Of a stretch of DNA of 64,000 nt, positions 24,959 to 33,457 are shown piece by piece (positions within the stretch are counted from its first letter, which is position 1; every line of letters begins with the position of its first letter). The position numbers and the translations under genes are program-made. Under the pieces are notes generated by a model that was not told where the DNA came from, searched no databases, and saw only the letters and a program-made list of their open reading frames with translations. Origin of the DNA: Catellatospora sp. KI3 (GTDB taxonomy: Bacteria; Actinomycetota; Actinomycetes; Mycobacteriales; Micromonosporaceae); the NCBI RefSeq assembly GCF_029948125.1, contig NZ_JASAMB010000001.1, positions 620,001-684,000 on the forward strand, in the 5' to 3' direction.

Positions 24959-24971
24959 AGAGCACTGCTCT
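24959..24971. promoter_or_regulatory. TetR operator site 2
   Basis: AGAGCACTGCTCT, a perfect odd-centred palindrome 26 bp upstream of the TetR start. The two centres are 53 bp apart, five helical turns. A TATGCT at 24984-24989 just before the ATG could be a -10 element, making the TetR transcript nearly leaderless. Confidence 0.78.
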
Positions 24972-24996
24972 CTGAACGTTGCTATGCTCTGTCAGC

Positions 24997-25686
24997 ATGA
25001 CGGCAAAGAACCTGCGCGCCCGCGTACGCGACGAGCTGACCAGCGAGATCAAGGCGATCGCCCGCCGCCAGCTGGCCACCGACGGCGCCGACCTGTCCCT
25101 GCGCGCCATCGCCCGCGAGCTGGGCATGGTCTCCTCGGCCGTCTACCGCTACTTCCCCAGCCGCGACGACCTGCTCACCGCCCTGATCATCGACTGCTAC
25201 GACGAACTGGGCGAAGCCGCCGAGCAGGCCGTCGCCAGAGCACAGGGCAGCCTCATGGACCGCTGGCTGGCCATCGGCCACGCCGTACGCGACTGGGCGC
25301 TGGCCCACCCAGCCGACTACGCCCTCATCTACGGCTCGCCGGTGCCCGGCTACCACGCCCCCACCGACACCGTCGGCCCCGCCTCCCGGGTCACCGTCCA
25401 GATGCTCGGCCTGCTCGTGCAGGGGGTCGCCACCGGCGCGATCCCGGCCGACCCCGGCAGCCCCGAGGTGCCGCCCAGGCTGGCCGCCGAGCTGGACCGC
25501 TTCGCCGAGCAGGTACCCGGAGTGTCGCGGCGGCTGCTCGCCCGGGGCCTGACCGCCTGGGTGCAGCTGTTCGGCGCGGTCAACTTCGAACTCTTCGGCC
25601 GCCTGCAGAATCTGATCGACGACAGCCGCCGCGAGCTGTACGACCTCCAGCTGCGGGTGATGGGCGAGTACCTCGGATTCCAGTGA
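24997..25686 (+). CDS. TetR-family transcriptional regulator
   Basis: 229 residues from ATG 24997. Helix-turn-helix at about residues 35-57 (LSLRAIARELGMVSSAVYRYFPSR), then an all-helical ligand domain of the actinobacterial TetR_C type (WLAIGHAVRDWALAHPADYALIYGSPVPGY). Divergent from the epimerase gene with two AGAGCAC(C/T)GCTCT operators, one before each gene, which is the usual layout for a repressor controlling itself and its neighbour. The ligand is unknown; related regulators with this operator type often sense small lipophilic or aromatic compounds. Confidence 0.93.
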   Translation: MTAKNLRARVRDELTSEIKAIARRQLATDGADLSLRAIARELGMVSSAVYRYFPSRDDLLTALIIDCYDELGEAAEQAVARAQGSLMDRWLAIGHAVRDWALAHPADYALIYGSPVPGYHAPTDTVGPASRVTVQMLGLLVQGVATGAIPADPGSPEVPPRLAAELDRFAEQVPGVSRRLLARGLTAWVQLFGAVNFELFGRLQNLIDDSRRELYDLQLRVMGEYLGFQ

Positions 25687-25732
25687 CCCCCGCCGCATTG
25701 CCCGCCACGCACCGGCACGACACACTGTCCGG

Positions 25733-26656
25733 GTGATCGTCGTCGCCGGAGAACATGTCGTGGATCTCGTCCCCGCCGGGGACGGGTTGCTGCGTGCCGC
25801 GCTCGGTGGCGGCCCCGCCAACACCGCCATCGCGGCGGCACGGCTGGGCGCCCCCGTCGCCATGGCCGCCCGCCTGGGCCGCGACTCGTTCGGCACCGCG
25901 TTCCGCAACCGGCTCACCTCGGCGGGCGTCGACACCCGCTACGTGGTCGGCACCGCGCAGCCGTCCGCGCTGGCACTGGCTTCGGTCGGCGACGACGGCG
26001 AGGCGCTGTACGACTTCTGGCTCGCCGGTGCCGCCGACTTCGGCTGGCGCGACCGCGAGCTGCCCGACCTGCCCGACGGCAGCACGATCCACATCGGCTC
26101 GCTGGCAGCGTTCCTGCCGCCCGGCGCGGACGCGCTGGAGCGCTGGGCGCTGCGCCACCACGACCGCTGCACCATCGCGTTCGACCCGAACGTACGCAGC
26201 GTCGCGCTGGCCCGGCCCGACTCGCTGGTGCGGCTGGAGCGCCTGGTCGAGCTCTCCCATCTGGTACGGGCCAGCGAAGGCGACCTGGCCCACGCGTACC
26301 CGCACGTGCCGCCGAGCGAGACCGCGCACCGCTGGCTGGCCAGCGGCCCGAAGCTGATCGTGCTCACGCACGGCGACGCGGGCGCCACCGCGATGACGGC
26401 CGACCACGAGGTCACCGTCGCCGCCCCGGCGATCTCGATGGTCGACACCATCGGCGCGGGCGACACCGCGATGGGCGCGCTGCTGGCCTGGCTGCACGAG
26501 GCCGGCCGCCTGCGCGACCAGCTCGCCCGGGAACTGGCCCCGGAGACGCTGCGCCTGATGCTGCGCCACCTGTGCGACGCGGCCGCCCTCACCTGCACCC
26601 GCCCCGGCGCCGACCCGCCCACCCTGGACGAACTCCGCGCCTTCCAGCTGGTGTAG
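25733..26656 (+). CDS. PfkB-family carbohydrate kinase
   Basis: 307 residues from GTG 25733. N-terminal EHVVDLVPAG and GGGPANTAIAAARLG form the sugar site; the C-terminal signature DTIGAGDTAMGALLAWL carries the catalytic Asp in GAGD. The family includes ribokinase and fructokinase; the sequence GGGPANTA and the overall length favour a fructokinase-like enzyme, but the sugar is not certain. It begins 47 bp after the TetR gene on the same strand, so it could be part of that transcript. Confidence 0.88.
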   Translation: MIVVAGEHVVDLVPAGDGLLRAALGGGPANTAIAAARLGAPVAMAARLGRDSFGTAFRNRLTSAGVDTRYVVGTAQPSALALASVGDDGEALYDFWLAGAADFGWRDRELPDLPDGSTIHIGSLAAFLPPGADALERWALRHHDRCTIAFDPNVRSVALARPDSLVRLERLVELSHLVRASEGDLAHAYPHVPPSETAHRWLASGPKLIVLTHGDAGATAMTADHEVTVAAPAISMVDTIGAGDTAMGALLAWLHEAGRLRDQLARELAPETLRLMLRHLCDAAALTCTRPGADPPTLDELRAFQLV

Positions 26657-26736
26657 ACCCCGCCCCGACACGGGCCGACGGCCCTGCCCCTGCCTCGACG
26701 CGGCCCGCTCAGCACCGGCACGACCCGCTTGACATC

Positions 26737-26795
26737 GACGCTGGCCTATCTAGGACACAGATTTCACGAAATCGGCTTCTAGATAGGCCAGCGTC
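26737..26795. repeat. family D palindromic repeat, copy 2
   Basis: Arms GACGCTGGCCTATCTAG (26737-26753) and CTAGATAGGCCAGCGTC (26779-26795), perfect 17 bp. The loop holds a nested GATTTC-AC-GAAATC hairpin. It is 80 nt after the PfkB stop. Loop sequence differs from copy 1 but keeps internal pairing. Confidence 0.9.
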
Positions 26796-26887
26796 AATAA
26801 CAGGTGGGGTGGGGCGGGGCGGGGCGGATCTCCGCCGTAGGGCGCCTGTTTGAGCAGGTGGATGCAGGGCGGGAGGAGAGACGGCCG

Positions 26888-27862
26888 TCAGACCACGTCC
26901 TCGGAGGAGTGGCCGGGGAACAGGTGGGCGCTGGGGTCGATGACGATGGCGGCGTTGTTGACGGCGGTGGCGGCCTCGCCGAAGCCGGTGGCGATGAGAC
27001 GGACCTTGCCCGGGTACTCGACGATGTCGCCGGCGGCGAAGACGCGGGGCAGGTTCGTGGCCATGGTGGAGTCGACGAGGATGTTTCGTTTCCGCAGATC
27101 CAGGCCCCACTCGGCGAGCGGGCCGAGGTCGGCGGTGAAGCCCAGCGCAGCCACCACCACATCGGCCGGAATGATCTCGGTGCCGTTGAGTTCGGCCGAC
27201 TCGACCCGGTCGGTGCCGATCAGCCGGGTGACCTGGCTGTTGACCACGATGCGGACCGGTAGCGCGCTGACCTTGGCCACCGTGGCCGCGTGCGCGCGGA
27301 ACTTGTCGCGCCGGTGCACCAGCGTGACGCTGGCCGCGATCTCGGCCAGGGCCAGTGCCCAGTCGAAGGCCGAGTCTCCCCCGCCGACGATCACCACGTG
27401 CTTGCCGGCGAGCACCGCCGGGTCGGGCACGAAGAAGATCACGCCGGTGCCGGCGAAGTCCGCGGCGGCCGGCAGCGGGCGCGGCGTGAACGAGCCGAGG
27501 CCGCCGGTGATCAGCACCGCGCCGCAGCGCGCGGTGGTGCCGTCGCCGAGGCCGAGCACCGGCCGGTCGTCGGCGTAGGCGAGGGTCGCGGCCTGCACCC
27601 CCAGCCGGTACGCGGGATCGAACGCCCCCGCCTGCGCGACCAGGTTCGCGATCAGCTCGCGCCCGCGCACCTGCGGGAACCCGGCCACGTCGAAGATCAT
27701 CTTCTCCGGGTACATCGCCGTCACCTGGCCGCCCGCCTCGGGCAGGGCGTCGACGATCAAGGTGCTCAGGCCGCGGAACCCGGCGTAGTACGCCGCGAAC
27801 AGGCCGGTCGGGCCCGCTCCGATGATCGCCAGATCGACATCTGCCGTGCTGCGCTCCGTCAT
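26888..27862 (-). CDS. ferredoxin-NADP reductase, thioredoxin reductase-like type
   Basis: 324 residues. FAD motif LAIIGAGPTGLFAAYYAGFRG at the N-terminus, NADPH motif HVVIVGGGDSAFDWALAL in the middle, and RVFAAGDIVEYPGKVRLIATGFGEAA near the end. The redox-active CxxC of thioredoxin reductase is absent, which marks the YumC-like ferredoxin-NADP reductase group. It moves electrons between NADPH and ferredoxin or flavodoxin for P450s, desaturases or Fe-S enzymes. It lies 9 bp upstream-side of the trypsin gene's end, both on the minus strand. Confidence 0.9.
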   Translation of the reverse strand: MTERSTADVDLAIIGAGPTGLFAAYYAGFRGLSTLIVDALPEAGGQVTAMYPEKMIFDVAGFPQVRGRELIANLVAQAGAFDPAYRLGVQAATLAYADDRPVLGLGDGTTARCGAVLITGGLGSFTPRPLPAAADFAGTGVIFFVPDPAVLAGKHVVIVGGGDSAFDWALALAEIAASVTLVHRRDKFRAHAATVAKVSALPVRIVVNSQVTRLIGTDRVESAELNGTEIIPADVVVAALGFTADLGPLAEWGLDLRKRNILVDSTMATNLPRVFAAGDIVEYPGKVRLIATGFGEAATAVNNAAIVIDPSAHLFPGHSSEDVV

Positions 27863-27871
27863 GGGGTGAAC

Positions 27872-28672
27872 CTAGCCGCGCGCGGGCTGCTCCTCAATGG
27901 CCGCCCGGATATCGGCGGCGAACCGCGAGACCTGTGTGTAGACGCCCGGGTAGGCGGCCCGGCCGCAGCCGACGCCCCAGCTCACGATGCCGACCTGCAC
28001 CCAGCGGCCGCCGTCGCGGCGCAGCAGCGGCCCGCCCGAGTCGCCCTGGCACGCGTCCCTGCCGCCGTTGCGCAGGTCCCCGGCGCAGATCATGTCGGAG
28101 GCCACGAACGGGTAGCCCTTGCTGCGGAACACGTTCCCGCAGGTGCCGTCGCCGACGTACGGGACCTGCACCTGGCGCAGGCGGCGCTGCTGGATGAGCG
28201 CGCCTTCGCGGGTGGCGCCCCAGCCGACGACGGTCAGTGCGCCGCCGTCCAGCGCGGTGCCGGTGGGCAGGGCGACCACGGGCAGGTCGACCGAATGGGC
28301 GAGCCGGATGACCGCCCAGTCGTCGCCGCGGGTCACGTCCGTGAAGCCGGGCGCGCGGCGTACCCGCTCGCTGCGCACCTGCTCGGCCCGGCCCGAGCCG
28401 AGGTCGGCCGAGCCGATGGTCGCGACGTACGACGAGGTGGTGCCGGTGCGGCTGGCGCAGTGCGCGGCGGTGAGCACGTACCTGGAGCTGACCAGGGTGC
28501 CGGCGCAGCCGTTGTTGAGCCGTACCACGAAGGGGAACTCGGTGGCGCCCGCGAGCGTCCCGCCGACGATCTCGGGCCGGGGCGGCTCGTCCGGGCGTGC
28601 CTGCGCGGCCGACCCGAGCCCTGCCAGCCCGACCACCACGCCCAAGACCAGCGTCAACGCTCGCATAGCCAC
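27872..28672 (-). CDS. secreted trypsin-like serine protease (S1)
   Basis: 266 residues with a signal peptide (MRALTLVLGVVVGLAGLGSAAQA, cleavage likely after AQA) and a short propeptide before EIVGGTLA, whose Ile would be the new N-terminus on activation. Triad: His in LTAAHCAS, Asp in GDDWAVIRL, Ser in QGDSGGPLL. The Asp six residues before the Ser (DACQGDSGG) predicts cleavage after Arg or Lys. Six cysteines fit three disulfides. Exported, probably nutritional or developmental. Confidence 0.95.
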   Translation of the reverse strand: MAMRALTLVLGVVVGLAGLGSAAQARPDEPPRPEIVGGTLAGATEFPFVVRLNNGCAGTLVSSRYVLTAAHCASRTGTTSSYVATIGSADLGSGRAEQVRSERVRRAPGFTDVTRGDDWAVIRLAHSVDLPVVALPTGTALDGGALTVVGWGATREGALIQQRRLRQVQVPYVGDGTCGNVFRSKGYPFVASDMICAGDLRNGGRDACQGDSGGPLLRRDGGRWVQVGIVSWGVGCGRAAYPGVYTQVSRFAADIRAAIEEQPARG

Positions 28673-28760
28673 CCTCCGCCAGCCGCATCCGGCCGTCCGA
28701 TTTCACCCGATATTAGGTGGTGGCGTGCGGAGTGGCGGTCGGACTTGCCGGGCCGACCGG

Positions 28761-29447
28761 CTAATACCAGCCCTGATCCTCGGAGTGCTGCCAGGCCTTG
28801 CAGGGGTTCTGGTAGCGCCGCTGGATGTAGTCGAGGCCCCACTTGATCTGGGTGACCGGGTTGGTCCGCCAGTCGTCGCCGAACTTGGCCATCTTGTCCC
28901 CGGGCACCGCCTGCGGAATGCCGTACGCCCCGGAGCTCTTGTTCTCCGACGTGATGGTCCAGCGGGACTCCCTGGTCCACAGCTTGTCCAGGCACGGCAT
29001 CTGGTCCAGGCCGAAGCCCTCCGACAGCAGCACGGCGCAGCCGATGGCCCGGTTGCCGCTGTAGGCGCCGCAGCTCGACGGGATCGGGCCGTAGTTCTGG
29101 GTGCGCCCGGCCCCGCGGCGGCTGGCCTCGTTCTCGGCCGCGGCGGCGCGGGCGGCGGCCAGCGCCGCCTCGGCGCGGGCCCGGGCCTCGGCCAGCGCCT
29201 GCAGCGCCCGCTCGTCGGCGGTGGAGGCGAGCCAGTCCTCGATGTGGTCCTTGAGCATCTGCTGCTCGGCGGCGTCGGCGGCGTCGAGCCGACCGGCGTT
29301 GGCCGCCCCGGTCTGCCCGTCGTGGAACCGGTCCACGTACAGGCCGCCGGCCACCCCGCCGAGCAGGGTCAGCAGGGCGATGGCGCGTAGGACGATGCTG
29401 CCGCGCGGGGTGGCACGACGACGGCGGGCACGGCGGGGCCGAGACAC
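28761..29447 (-). CDS. secreted lytic transglycosylase, paralogue 1
   Basis: 228 residues from GTG 29447, preceded by AAAGGA. A basic N-terminus and one helix (IVLRAIALLTLLGGVAGGLYV) look like a signal anchor; an Ala/Glu-rich coiled coil follows to about residue 105; the C-terminal 110 residues are a soluble lytic transglycosylase-like domain. The likely catalytic Glu is in LWTRESRW, followed by SGAYGIPQAVPGDKMA and TQIKWGLDYIQRRYQNP. It cuts peptidoglycan glycan strands outside the membrane. Its catalytic domain is closely matched by the gene at 31068. A CRP-like palindrome lies 138 bp upstream. Confidence 0.9.
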   Translation of the reverse strand: MSRPRRARRRRATPRGSIVLRAIALLTLLGGVAGGLYVDRFHDGQTGAANAGRLDAADAAEQQMLKDHIEDWLASTADERALQALAEARARAEAALAAARAAAAENEASRRGAGRTQNYGPIPSSCGAYSGNRAIGCAVLLSEGFGLDQMPCLDKLWTRESRWTITSENKSSGAYGIPQAVPGDKMAKFGDDWRTNPVTQIKWGLDYIQRRYQNPCKAWQHSEDQGWY

Positions 29448-29584
29448 TCCGGAATTCCTTTCGGAGGTGCCCGCTTGCCGCGTCCAGGTGCCAGGGGTGT
29501 CGGGGGTGGACGGGGCCGGGCATCGAGGGGTTCCGGCCCAGCCTTACCCAGCGGACCGGGATCTGTCGCCCCCGTCTGGGCGAC

Positions 29585-29600
29585 TGTGACCCCGGTCACG
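29585..29600. promoter_or_regulatory. CRP-type palindrome upstream of lytic transglycosylase 1
   Basis: TGTGACCCCGGTCACG matches TGTGA-N6-TCACA in nine of ten defined bases; GTGA and TCAC halves are exact. It lies 138 bp before the gene's start. Mycobacterial CRP is known to control rpfA, another wall-lytic factor. Confidence 0.6.
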
Positions 29601-29628
29601 CCGCAAAACGTACCTTATCCGGGCGCGG

Positions 29629-30948
29629 TCACTCCTCCAGAAGGTCGGTGACCACTTCGGCGATGGCGGAACGCTCCGAACGGGTCAGCGTGACGTGGGC
29701 GAAGAGCGGATGCCCCTTGAGCGTCTCGATCACCGCCGTAACGCCGTCGTGCTTGCCGACCCGCAGGTTGTCCCGCTGCGCCACGTCGTGGGTGAGCACC
29801 ACCCGCGACCCGGCGCCGATCCGCGACAGCACCGTGAGCAGCACGCCCCGCTCCAGCGACTGCGCCTCGTCGACGATCACGAACGCGTCGTGCAGGCTGC
29901 GGCCGCGGATGTGGGTCAGCGGCAGCACCTCGAGCATGCCCCGGTGCAGCACCTCGTCGCGTACGTTGTCGTGCACCAGCGCGCCCAGGGTGTCGAAGAC
30001 GGCCTGCGCCCACGGCGACATCTTCTCGGCCTCGGTGCCGGGCAGGTAGCCCAGCTCCTGCCCGCCCACGGCGTACAGCGGCCGGAAGACGATCACCTTC
30101 TTGTGCTTGCCGCGCTCCATCACCTGCTCCAGGCCCGCGCACAGGGCCAGCGCGGACTTGCCCGTGCCGGCCCGGCCGCCCAGCGACACGATGCCGATGC
30201 TGTCGTCCAGCAGCAGGTCCAGCGCTATGCGCTGCTCGGCCGAGCGGCCGCGCAGCCCGAACGCCTCGCGGTCGCCGCGGACCAGTTTCACGGTCTTGTC
30301 GGTGTGCACCCGGCCCAGCGCGGAGCCGCGCCCGGCGTGCAGCACCAGTCCGGTGTGGACGGGCAGGCCGGAGGCCTCGTCCAGGTCGATGCCCTCACCG
30401 GCGTAGAGGGCGGTCATCTGCGCGTCCGTGAGCTCCGCCTCGGCCAGCCCCGACCACGTCGGGTCCACGGCCTGGTCGTGGCGGTACTCGTCGGCCTGCA
30501 GCCCGACCGCGGCGGCCTTGACCCGCAGCGGCATGTCCTTGCTGACCAGGGTGACCAGCTCGCCCGCCTGCGCCAGCCCCAGCGCGACGGACAGGATCCG
30601 CGCGTCGTTGCTGTCGTTGCGACCGAAATCTCGGTCCGCCGAGTGGCGGAGCGCGCTGGGCAGCAGCCGCGGGTCGGAGTGGTTGAGCTCCACCCGCAGC
30701 GTCCCGCCGATCTCGTTGACCGGCAGTGGCACGTCCAACCTTCCGTGGCGCACCCGCAGGTCGTCCAGCAACCGCAGGGACTGGCGGGCGAACCAGCCGA
30801 GTTCCGGATGATGCCGCTTGCCCTCGAGTTCGGAGATGACCACGAGTGGAAGCACGACGTTGTGCTCGGCGAAGCGACGGATCGCGGCAGGGTCGGCCAG
30901 CAGCACGGAGGTGTCGAGTACGTAGGTGCGTATCGGGACATCGACCAT
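29629..30948 (-). CDS. PhoH2-type PIN-PhoH fusion (RNase plus RNA helicase)
   Basis: 439 residues. The N-terminal PIN nuclease domain ([16 protein letters not shown], with acidic residues and [13 protein letters not shown]) is joined to a PhoH ATPase domain with Walker [13 protein letters not shown] and DEAQ Walker B ([16 protein letters not shown]). Actinobacterial PhoH2 proteins unwind and cleave RNA in an ATP-dependent way and resemble a toxin-like module. No antitoxin-like small gene is apparent upstream (30949-31067), where mycobacteria carry phoAT. It is placed between the two transglycosylase genes, all on the minus strand. Confidence 0.92.
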   Translation of the reverse strand: MVDVPIRTYVLDTSVLLADPAAIRRFAEHNVVLPLVVISELEGKRHHPELGWFARQSLRLLDDLRVRHGRLDVPLPVNEIGGTLRVELNHSDPRLLPSALRHSADRDFGRNDSNDARILSVALGLAQAGELVTLVSKDMPLRVKAAAVGLQADEYRHDQAVDPTWSGLAEAELTDAQMTALYAGEGIDLDEASGLPVHTGLVLHAGRGSALGRVHTDKTVKLVRGDREAFGLRGRSAEQRIALDLLLDDSIGIVSLGGRAGTGKSALALCAGLEQVMERGKHKKVIVFRPLYAVGGQELGYLPGTEAEKMSPWAQAVFDTLGALVHDNVRDEVLHRGMLEVLPLTHIRGRSLHDAFVIVDEAQSLERGVLLTVLSRIGAGSRVVLTHDVAQRDNLRVGKHDGVTAVIETLKGHPLFAHVTLTRSERSAIAEVVTDLLEE

Positions 30949-31067
30949 GACTCACGCTAACCGCAGAAACGCTGTTTGGCCAGCATGTTGGCGCTGATCA
31001 GCCACTTACGACCACCGATGCGAGCACATCTCGCGTCCCGCACCGGTGGTAGCAGGCAGTATTCGTG

Positions 31068-31769
31068 TCAGTACCAGTTGTTGTCCTGGAAGTGGTTCCA
31101 CGCCCCGGCGGGCGTGGAGTACCGGTTCTTGATGTAGTCCAGCCCCCACTTGATCTGGGTGGCCGGGTTGGTCTTCCAGTCGTCGCCGAACTTGGCCATC
31201 TTGCTGCCGGGCAGCGCCTGCGGGATGCCGTACGCGCCGGAGCCCTTGTTCTCAGCCCGCGCGTTCCAGCCGCTCTCGTGGTTCCACAGCTTCACCAGCG
31301 GCGACATCTGGCTGTACCCGAAGCCGAAGCTCGGCAGCAGCTTGCACGCGGTCAACTGGTTGCCCGTGTACGCCTTGCACGACGACGGCGTGGCCGAGGT
31401 CGGCTTCGGCGACGCGGGCCTGGCGGTCGGCTTCGGAGTGGTACGCCTGACCGTCGGCGTCAGCTTGGGCTTGACGGTCTGGGCCGCCGAGGGCGTGCTC
31501 TGCAGGGTTCGCGGCGACGGCGTCGCGGTGGGCGTGGGGCTCGCGCTCGGGGTGGGCGTCGCGGTGCGCTCGAAGTCGCGGCTGTACTGCTGCGCCGAGG
31601 CGTCCCGGGAGGCCAGGTCCACCGCGGTCGGCTCGTCGGCGGCGGCCAGCCGGTAGCCGCCGAAGCCGAGCAGCGCGGCGCACAGCACGCCGATGGCGAT
31701 CTTTCGCGAGTGGACACCAGCCGGCCGGGAGCGGCGGTGTCGGGCGAACGGGGTACGGGGTGTCGACAC
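31068..31769 (-). CDS. secreted lytic transglycosylase, paralogue 2
   Basis: 233 residues from GTG 31769, preceded by GAAGGGA. N-terminal signal anchor (KIAIGVLCAALLGFGGYRLAA), then a Thr/Pro/Ser-rich linker of about 80 residues suited to span the wall, and a C-terminal transglycosylase domain with the Glu in LWNHESGW. The domain is clearly paralogous to the gene at 28761 (SGAYGIPQALPGSKMAKFGD versus SGAYGIPQAVPGDKMAKFGD), but the linker is a different type: flexible here, coiled coil there. A CRP-like palindrome lies 141 bp upstream. Confidence 0.9.
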   Translation of the reverse strand: MSTPRTPFARHRRSRPAGVHSRKIAIGVLCAALLGFGGYRLAAADEPTAVDLASRDASAQQYSRDFERTATPTPSASPTPTATPSPRTLQSTPSAAQTVKPKLTPTVRRTTPKPTARPASPKPTSATPSSCKAYTGNQLTACKLLPSFGFGYSQMSPLVKLWNHESGWNARAENKGSGAYGIPQALPGSKMAKFGDDWKTNPATQIKWGLDYIKNRYSTPAGAWNHFQDNNWY

Positions 31770-31909
31770 GAGTCGGTCCCTTCGTCGGGGGTTCCGCGCC
31801 CAAGCGAGGGGGAGGGCGCCGGGAGCAGCGAGTTCGCCCGGGGAGGCGAATGCGCTGGTCGCAGACCTTGCCGAAGGGATAACCGAACTGACAAGCTCAC
31901 TACGGTGAT

Positions 31910-31925
31910 CGTGAAACTCGTCACA
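31910..31925. promoter_or_regulatory. CRP-type palindrome upstream of lytic transglycosylase 2
   Basis: CGTGAAACTCGTCACA matches TGTGA-N6-TCACA in nine of ten defined bases. Its distance from the start (141 bp) is nearly the same as for the paralogue (138 bp). Confidence 0.6.
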
Positions 31926-32002
31926 TTCTCAACAGGAGTGCAGCTAGCGCGAGGGCATCAATCGGACAGCAACAATCTGTTATCCACCCGTGACAGTGAC
32001 CC

Positions 32003-32115
32003 GCGCGATCGCGGCGGCGTCTGGACTGAGGAGCGTGACCGGGCCGAAGGCCCGGCAGCGACGAGGGAAGACGCCGCCTTGAGGCGATCACGCCGCAGCC
32101 GCCGAGGCGGCTGCC
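32003..32115 (-). repeat. family C structured element, copy 2
   Basis: Read on the minus strand it starts 6 nt after the uppS stop. Middle helix GGCGGCGTCT/AGACGCCGCC (32013-32022, 32069-32078), inner CCGGGCC/GGCCCGG (32039-32055), outer pair GCGTGATCGC/GCGATCGCGC with one wobble. The same two unpaired segments as copy 1 are present without change. Confidence 0.85.
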
Positions 32116-32120
32116 AGAAA

Positions 32121-32891
32121 CTAAGTTCCGAAGCGCCTCTGGCGGCCGGCGTAGGCGCGCAGGGCGCGCAGGAAGTCGACATGGCGGAAGTCGGGCCAGT
32201 TGAGCTCGCAGAAGTAGAACTCCGAGTGCGCCGACTGCCACAGCAGGAAGCCGGACAGCCGCTGCTCGCCGCTGGTCCGGATGATCAGGTCGGGGTCGGG
32301 CTGGCCGCGGGTGTAGAGGTGCTCGGCGATGTGCTCCACGTCGATCAGCTCGGCCACCTCCTCGATGGTGGCCCCCGCCTTGGCGTGCTCCTGCAGCAGC
32401 GAGCGCACCGCGTCGGCGATCTCCCGGCGCCCGGTGTAGCCGACCGCGATGTTGACGAACGCCCCGCCCTCGCGGCCGCCGGTGCGGTTCTCGGCCGCCT
32501 TCAGCGCCGCCGCCGTCTCGGCGGGCAGCAGGTCCAGCGCGCCGACCATGCGCAGCTGCCAGGGGTTGCCGTCCTCGGCCAGCTCGGTGACCAGGTCCAC
32601 GATGATCTGCAGCAGCGGGTCCAGCTCGGCGGCGGGCCGGCGCAGGTTGTCGGTGGCCAGCAGGTACAGCGTGACGTGGGCGATGTCGGCCTCGTCGCAC
32701 CAGCGCAGCAGTTCCTTGATCCGCGCGGCGCCGACCCGGTGGCCGTCGTTGGGGTCGACGTAGCCCATGTCGCGCGCCCAGCGGCGATTGCCGTCGCACA
32801 TGACGCCCACGTGGCGGGGGCGGGGCTTGCCCGCCAGCAGGGACGTCAGGCGGCGTTCGTACACCGAGTAGACGAGATCGCGCAGTTTCAT
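32121..32891 (-). CDS. uppS: isoprenyl (polyprenyl) diphosphate synthase, UppS family
   Basis: 256 residues. Cis-prenyltransferase that builds polyprenyl diphosphates for wall-lipid carriers on the inner membrane face. The catalytic Asp is D33 in MCDGNRRWAR; downstream signatures GHRVGAARIKELL, LYLLATDNLRRP, VNIAVGYTGRREIADAV and DLIIRTSGEQRLSGFLLWQ complete the family pattern. Actinobacteria often have two such enzymes, one making short Z,E-farnesyl and one long decaprenyl diphosphate; which one this is cannot be read. Spaced 29 bp from the Rrf2 gene upstream. Confidence 0.93.
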   Translation of the reverse strand: MKLRDLVYSVYERRLTSLLAGKPRPRHVGVMCDGNRRWARDMGYVDPNDGHRVGAARIKELLRWCDEADIAHVTLYLLATDNLRRPAAELDPLLQIIVDLVTELAEDGNPWQLRMVGALDLLPAETAAALKAAENRTGGREGGAFVNIAVGYTGRREIADAVRSLLQEHAKAGATIEEVAELIDVEHIAEHLYTRGQPDPDLIIRTSGEQRLSGFLLWQSAHSEFYFCELNWPDFRHVDFLRALRAYAGRQRRFGT

Positions 32892-32920
32892 CCAGGGCAG
32901 CCTAACGCCGCCGAAGCTGG

Positions 32921-33376
32921 TCAGCGCGGCTGCCAGGCATCGGGGGCCGTGGTCAGCTCGCGGACGGCCTCGGGCAGCTGGCCGGTGACCGCCTGGGCCA
33001 GGGTGACCTCGTCCACCACGCTGCGCACGGCCGAGCGGACGGCGACCCAGACCAGCGGCAGGTGCAGCGCGGTCCCGGTGTAGCTGGTCTGCTCGGGCCG
33101 GTGCCCGCGTACGCCCGCGAGCGGGCCGTCGACGGCGCGCAGCACCATGCCGATGGTGACCTCGGTGGGCGGCACGCTCAGGCAGTAGCCGCCGTCGGCA
33201 CCGCGCACGGCGTGGATGACGCCGCTGCGGCGCAGGTCGGCCAGGACCGCCTCCAGGAACTTGCGGGGCAGGCCCTGGGCGTCGGCGAGGGCCTGGGCCG
33301 AGATGGTGTTGGGGTACGCGTTGGCCAGCTCAAGGGTCGCCCTGACCGCGTAATCGCCTCGCGCCGAGATCTGCAC
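32921..33376 (-). CDS. Rrf2-family transcriptional regulator without Fe-S cysteines
   Basis: 151 residues. N-terminal winged helix typical of Rrf2 (MQISARGDYAVRATLELA, ISAQALADAQGLPRKFLEAVLADLRRSGVI, GADGGYCLSVPP). The region where IscR and NsrR keep three clustered cysteines has none; the only Cys is in GGYC, within the DNA-binding domain. It therefore probably does not carry the usual Fe-S cluster and may sense something else (as CymR senses protein contacts). Upstream of uppS on the same strand. Confidence 0.88.
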   Translation of the reverse strand: MQISARGDYAVRATLELANAYPNTISAQALADAQGLPRKFLEAVLADLRRSGVIHAVRGADGGYCLSVPPTEVTIGMVLRAVDGPLAGVRGHRPEQTSYTGTALHLPLVWVAVRSAVRSVVDEVTLAQAVTGQLPEAVRELTTAPDAWQPR

Positions 33377-33457
33377 GCTCCCATCATGCCCGCAGGCCCG
33401 CCGACGGTGTCAGCGGGCCTGCGAGATGTGAACGGATGTTGCGGAAATATGAACGGA

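Larger units (their letters stand above)
31770..32120. other. intergenic region with CRP-like site and family C element
   Basis: 351 bp without a gene. It holds the upstream region of transglycosylase 2, including the CRP-type palindrome at 31910-31925, and the family C element at 32003-32115. I see no other structure and no c-di-AMP riboswitch consensus. Confidence 0.6.

Noticed and set aside
29448-29628. Possible c-di-AMP (ydaO) riboswitch upstream of the transglycosylase genes
   Set aside because: These riboswitches often precede wall-lytic genes in actinobacteria, and hairpins are present, but the conserved AACCCGTCAGCTAA-like segments are missing in both upstream regions (29448-29628 and 31770-32120).
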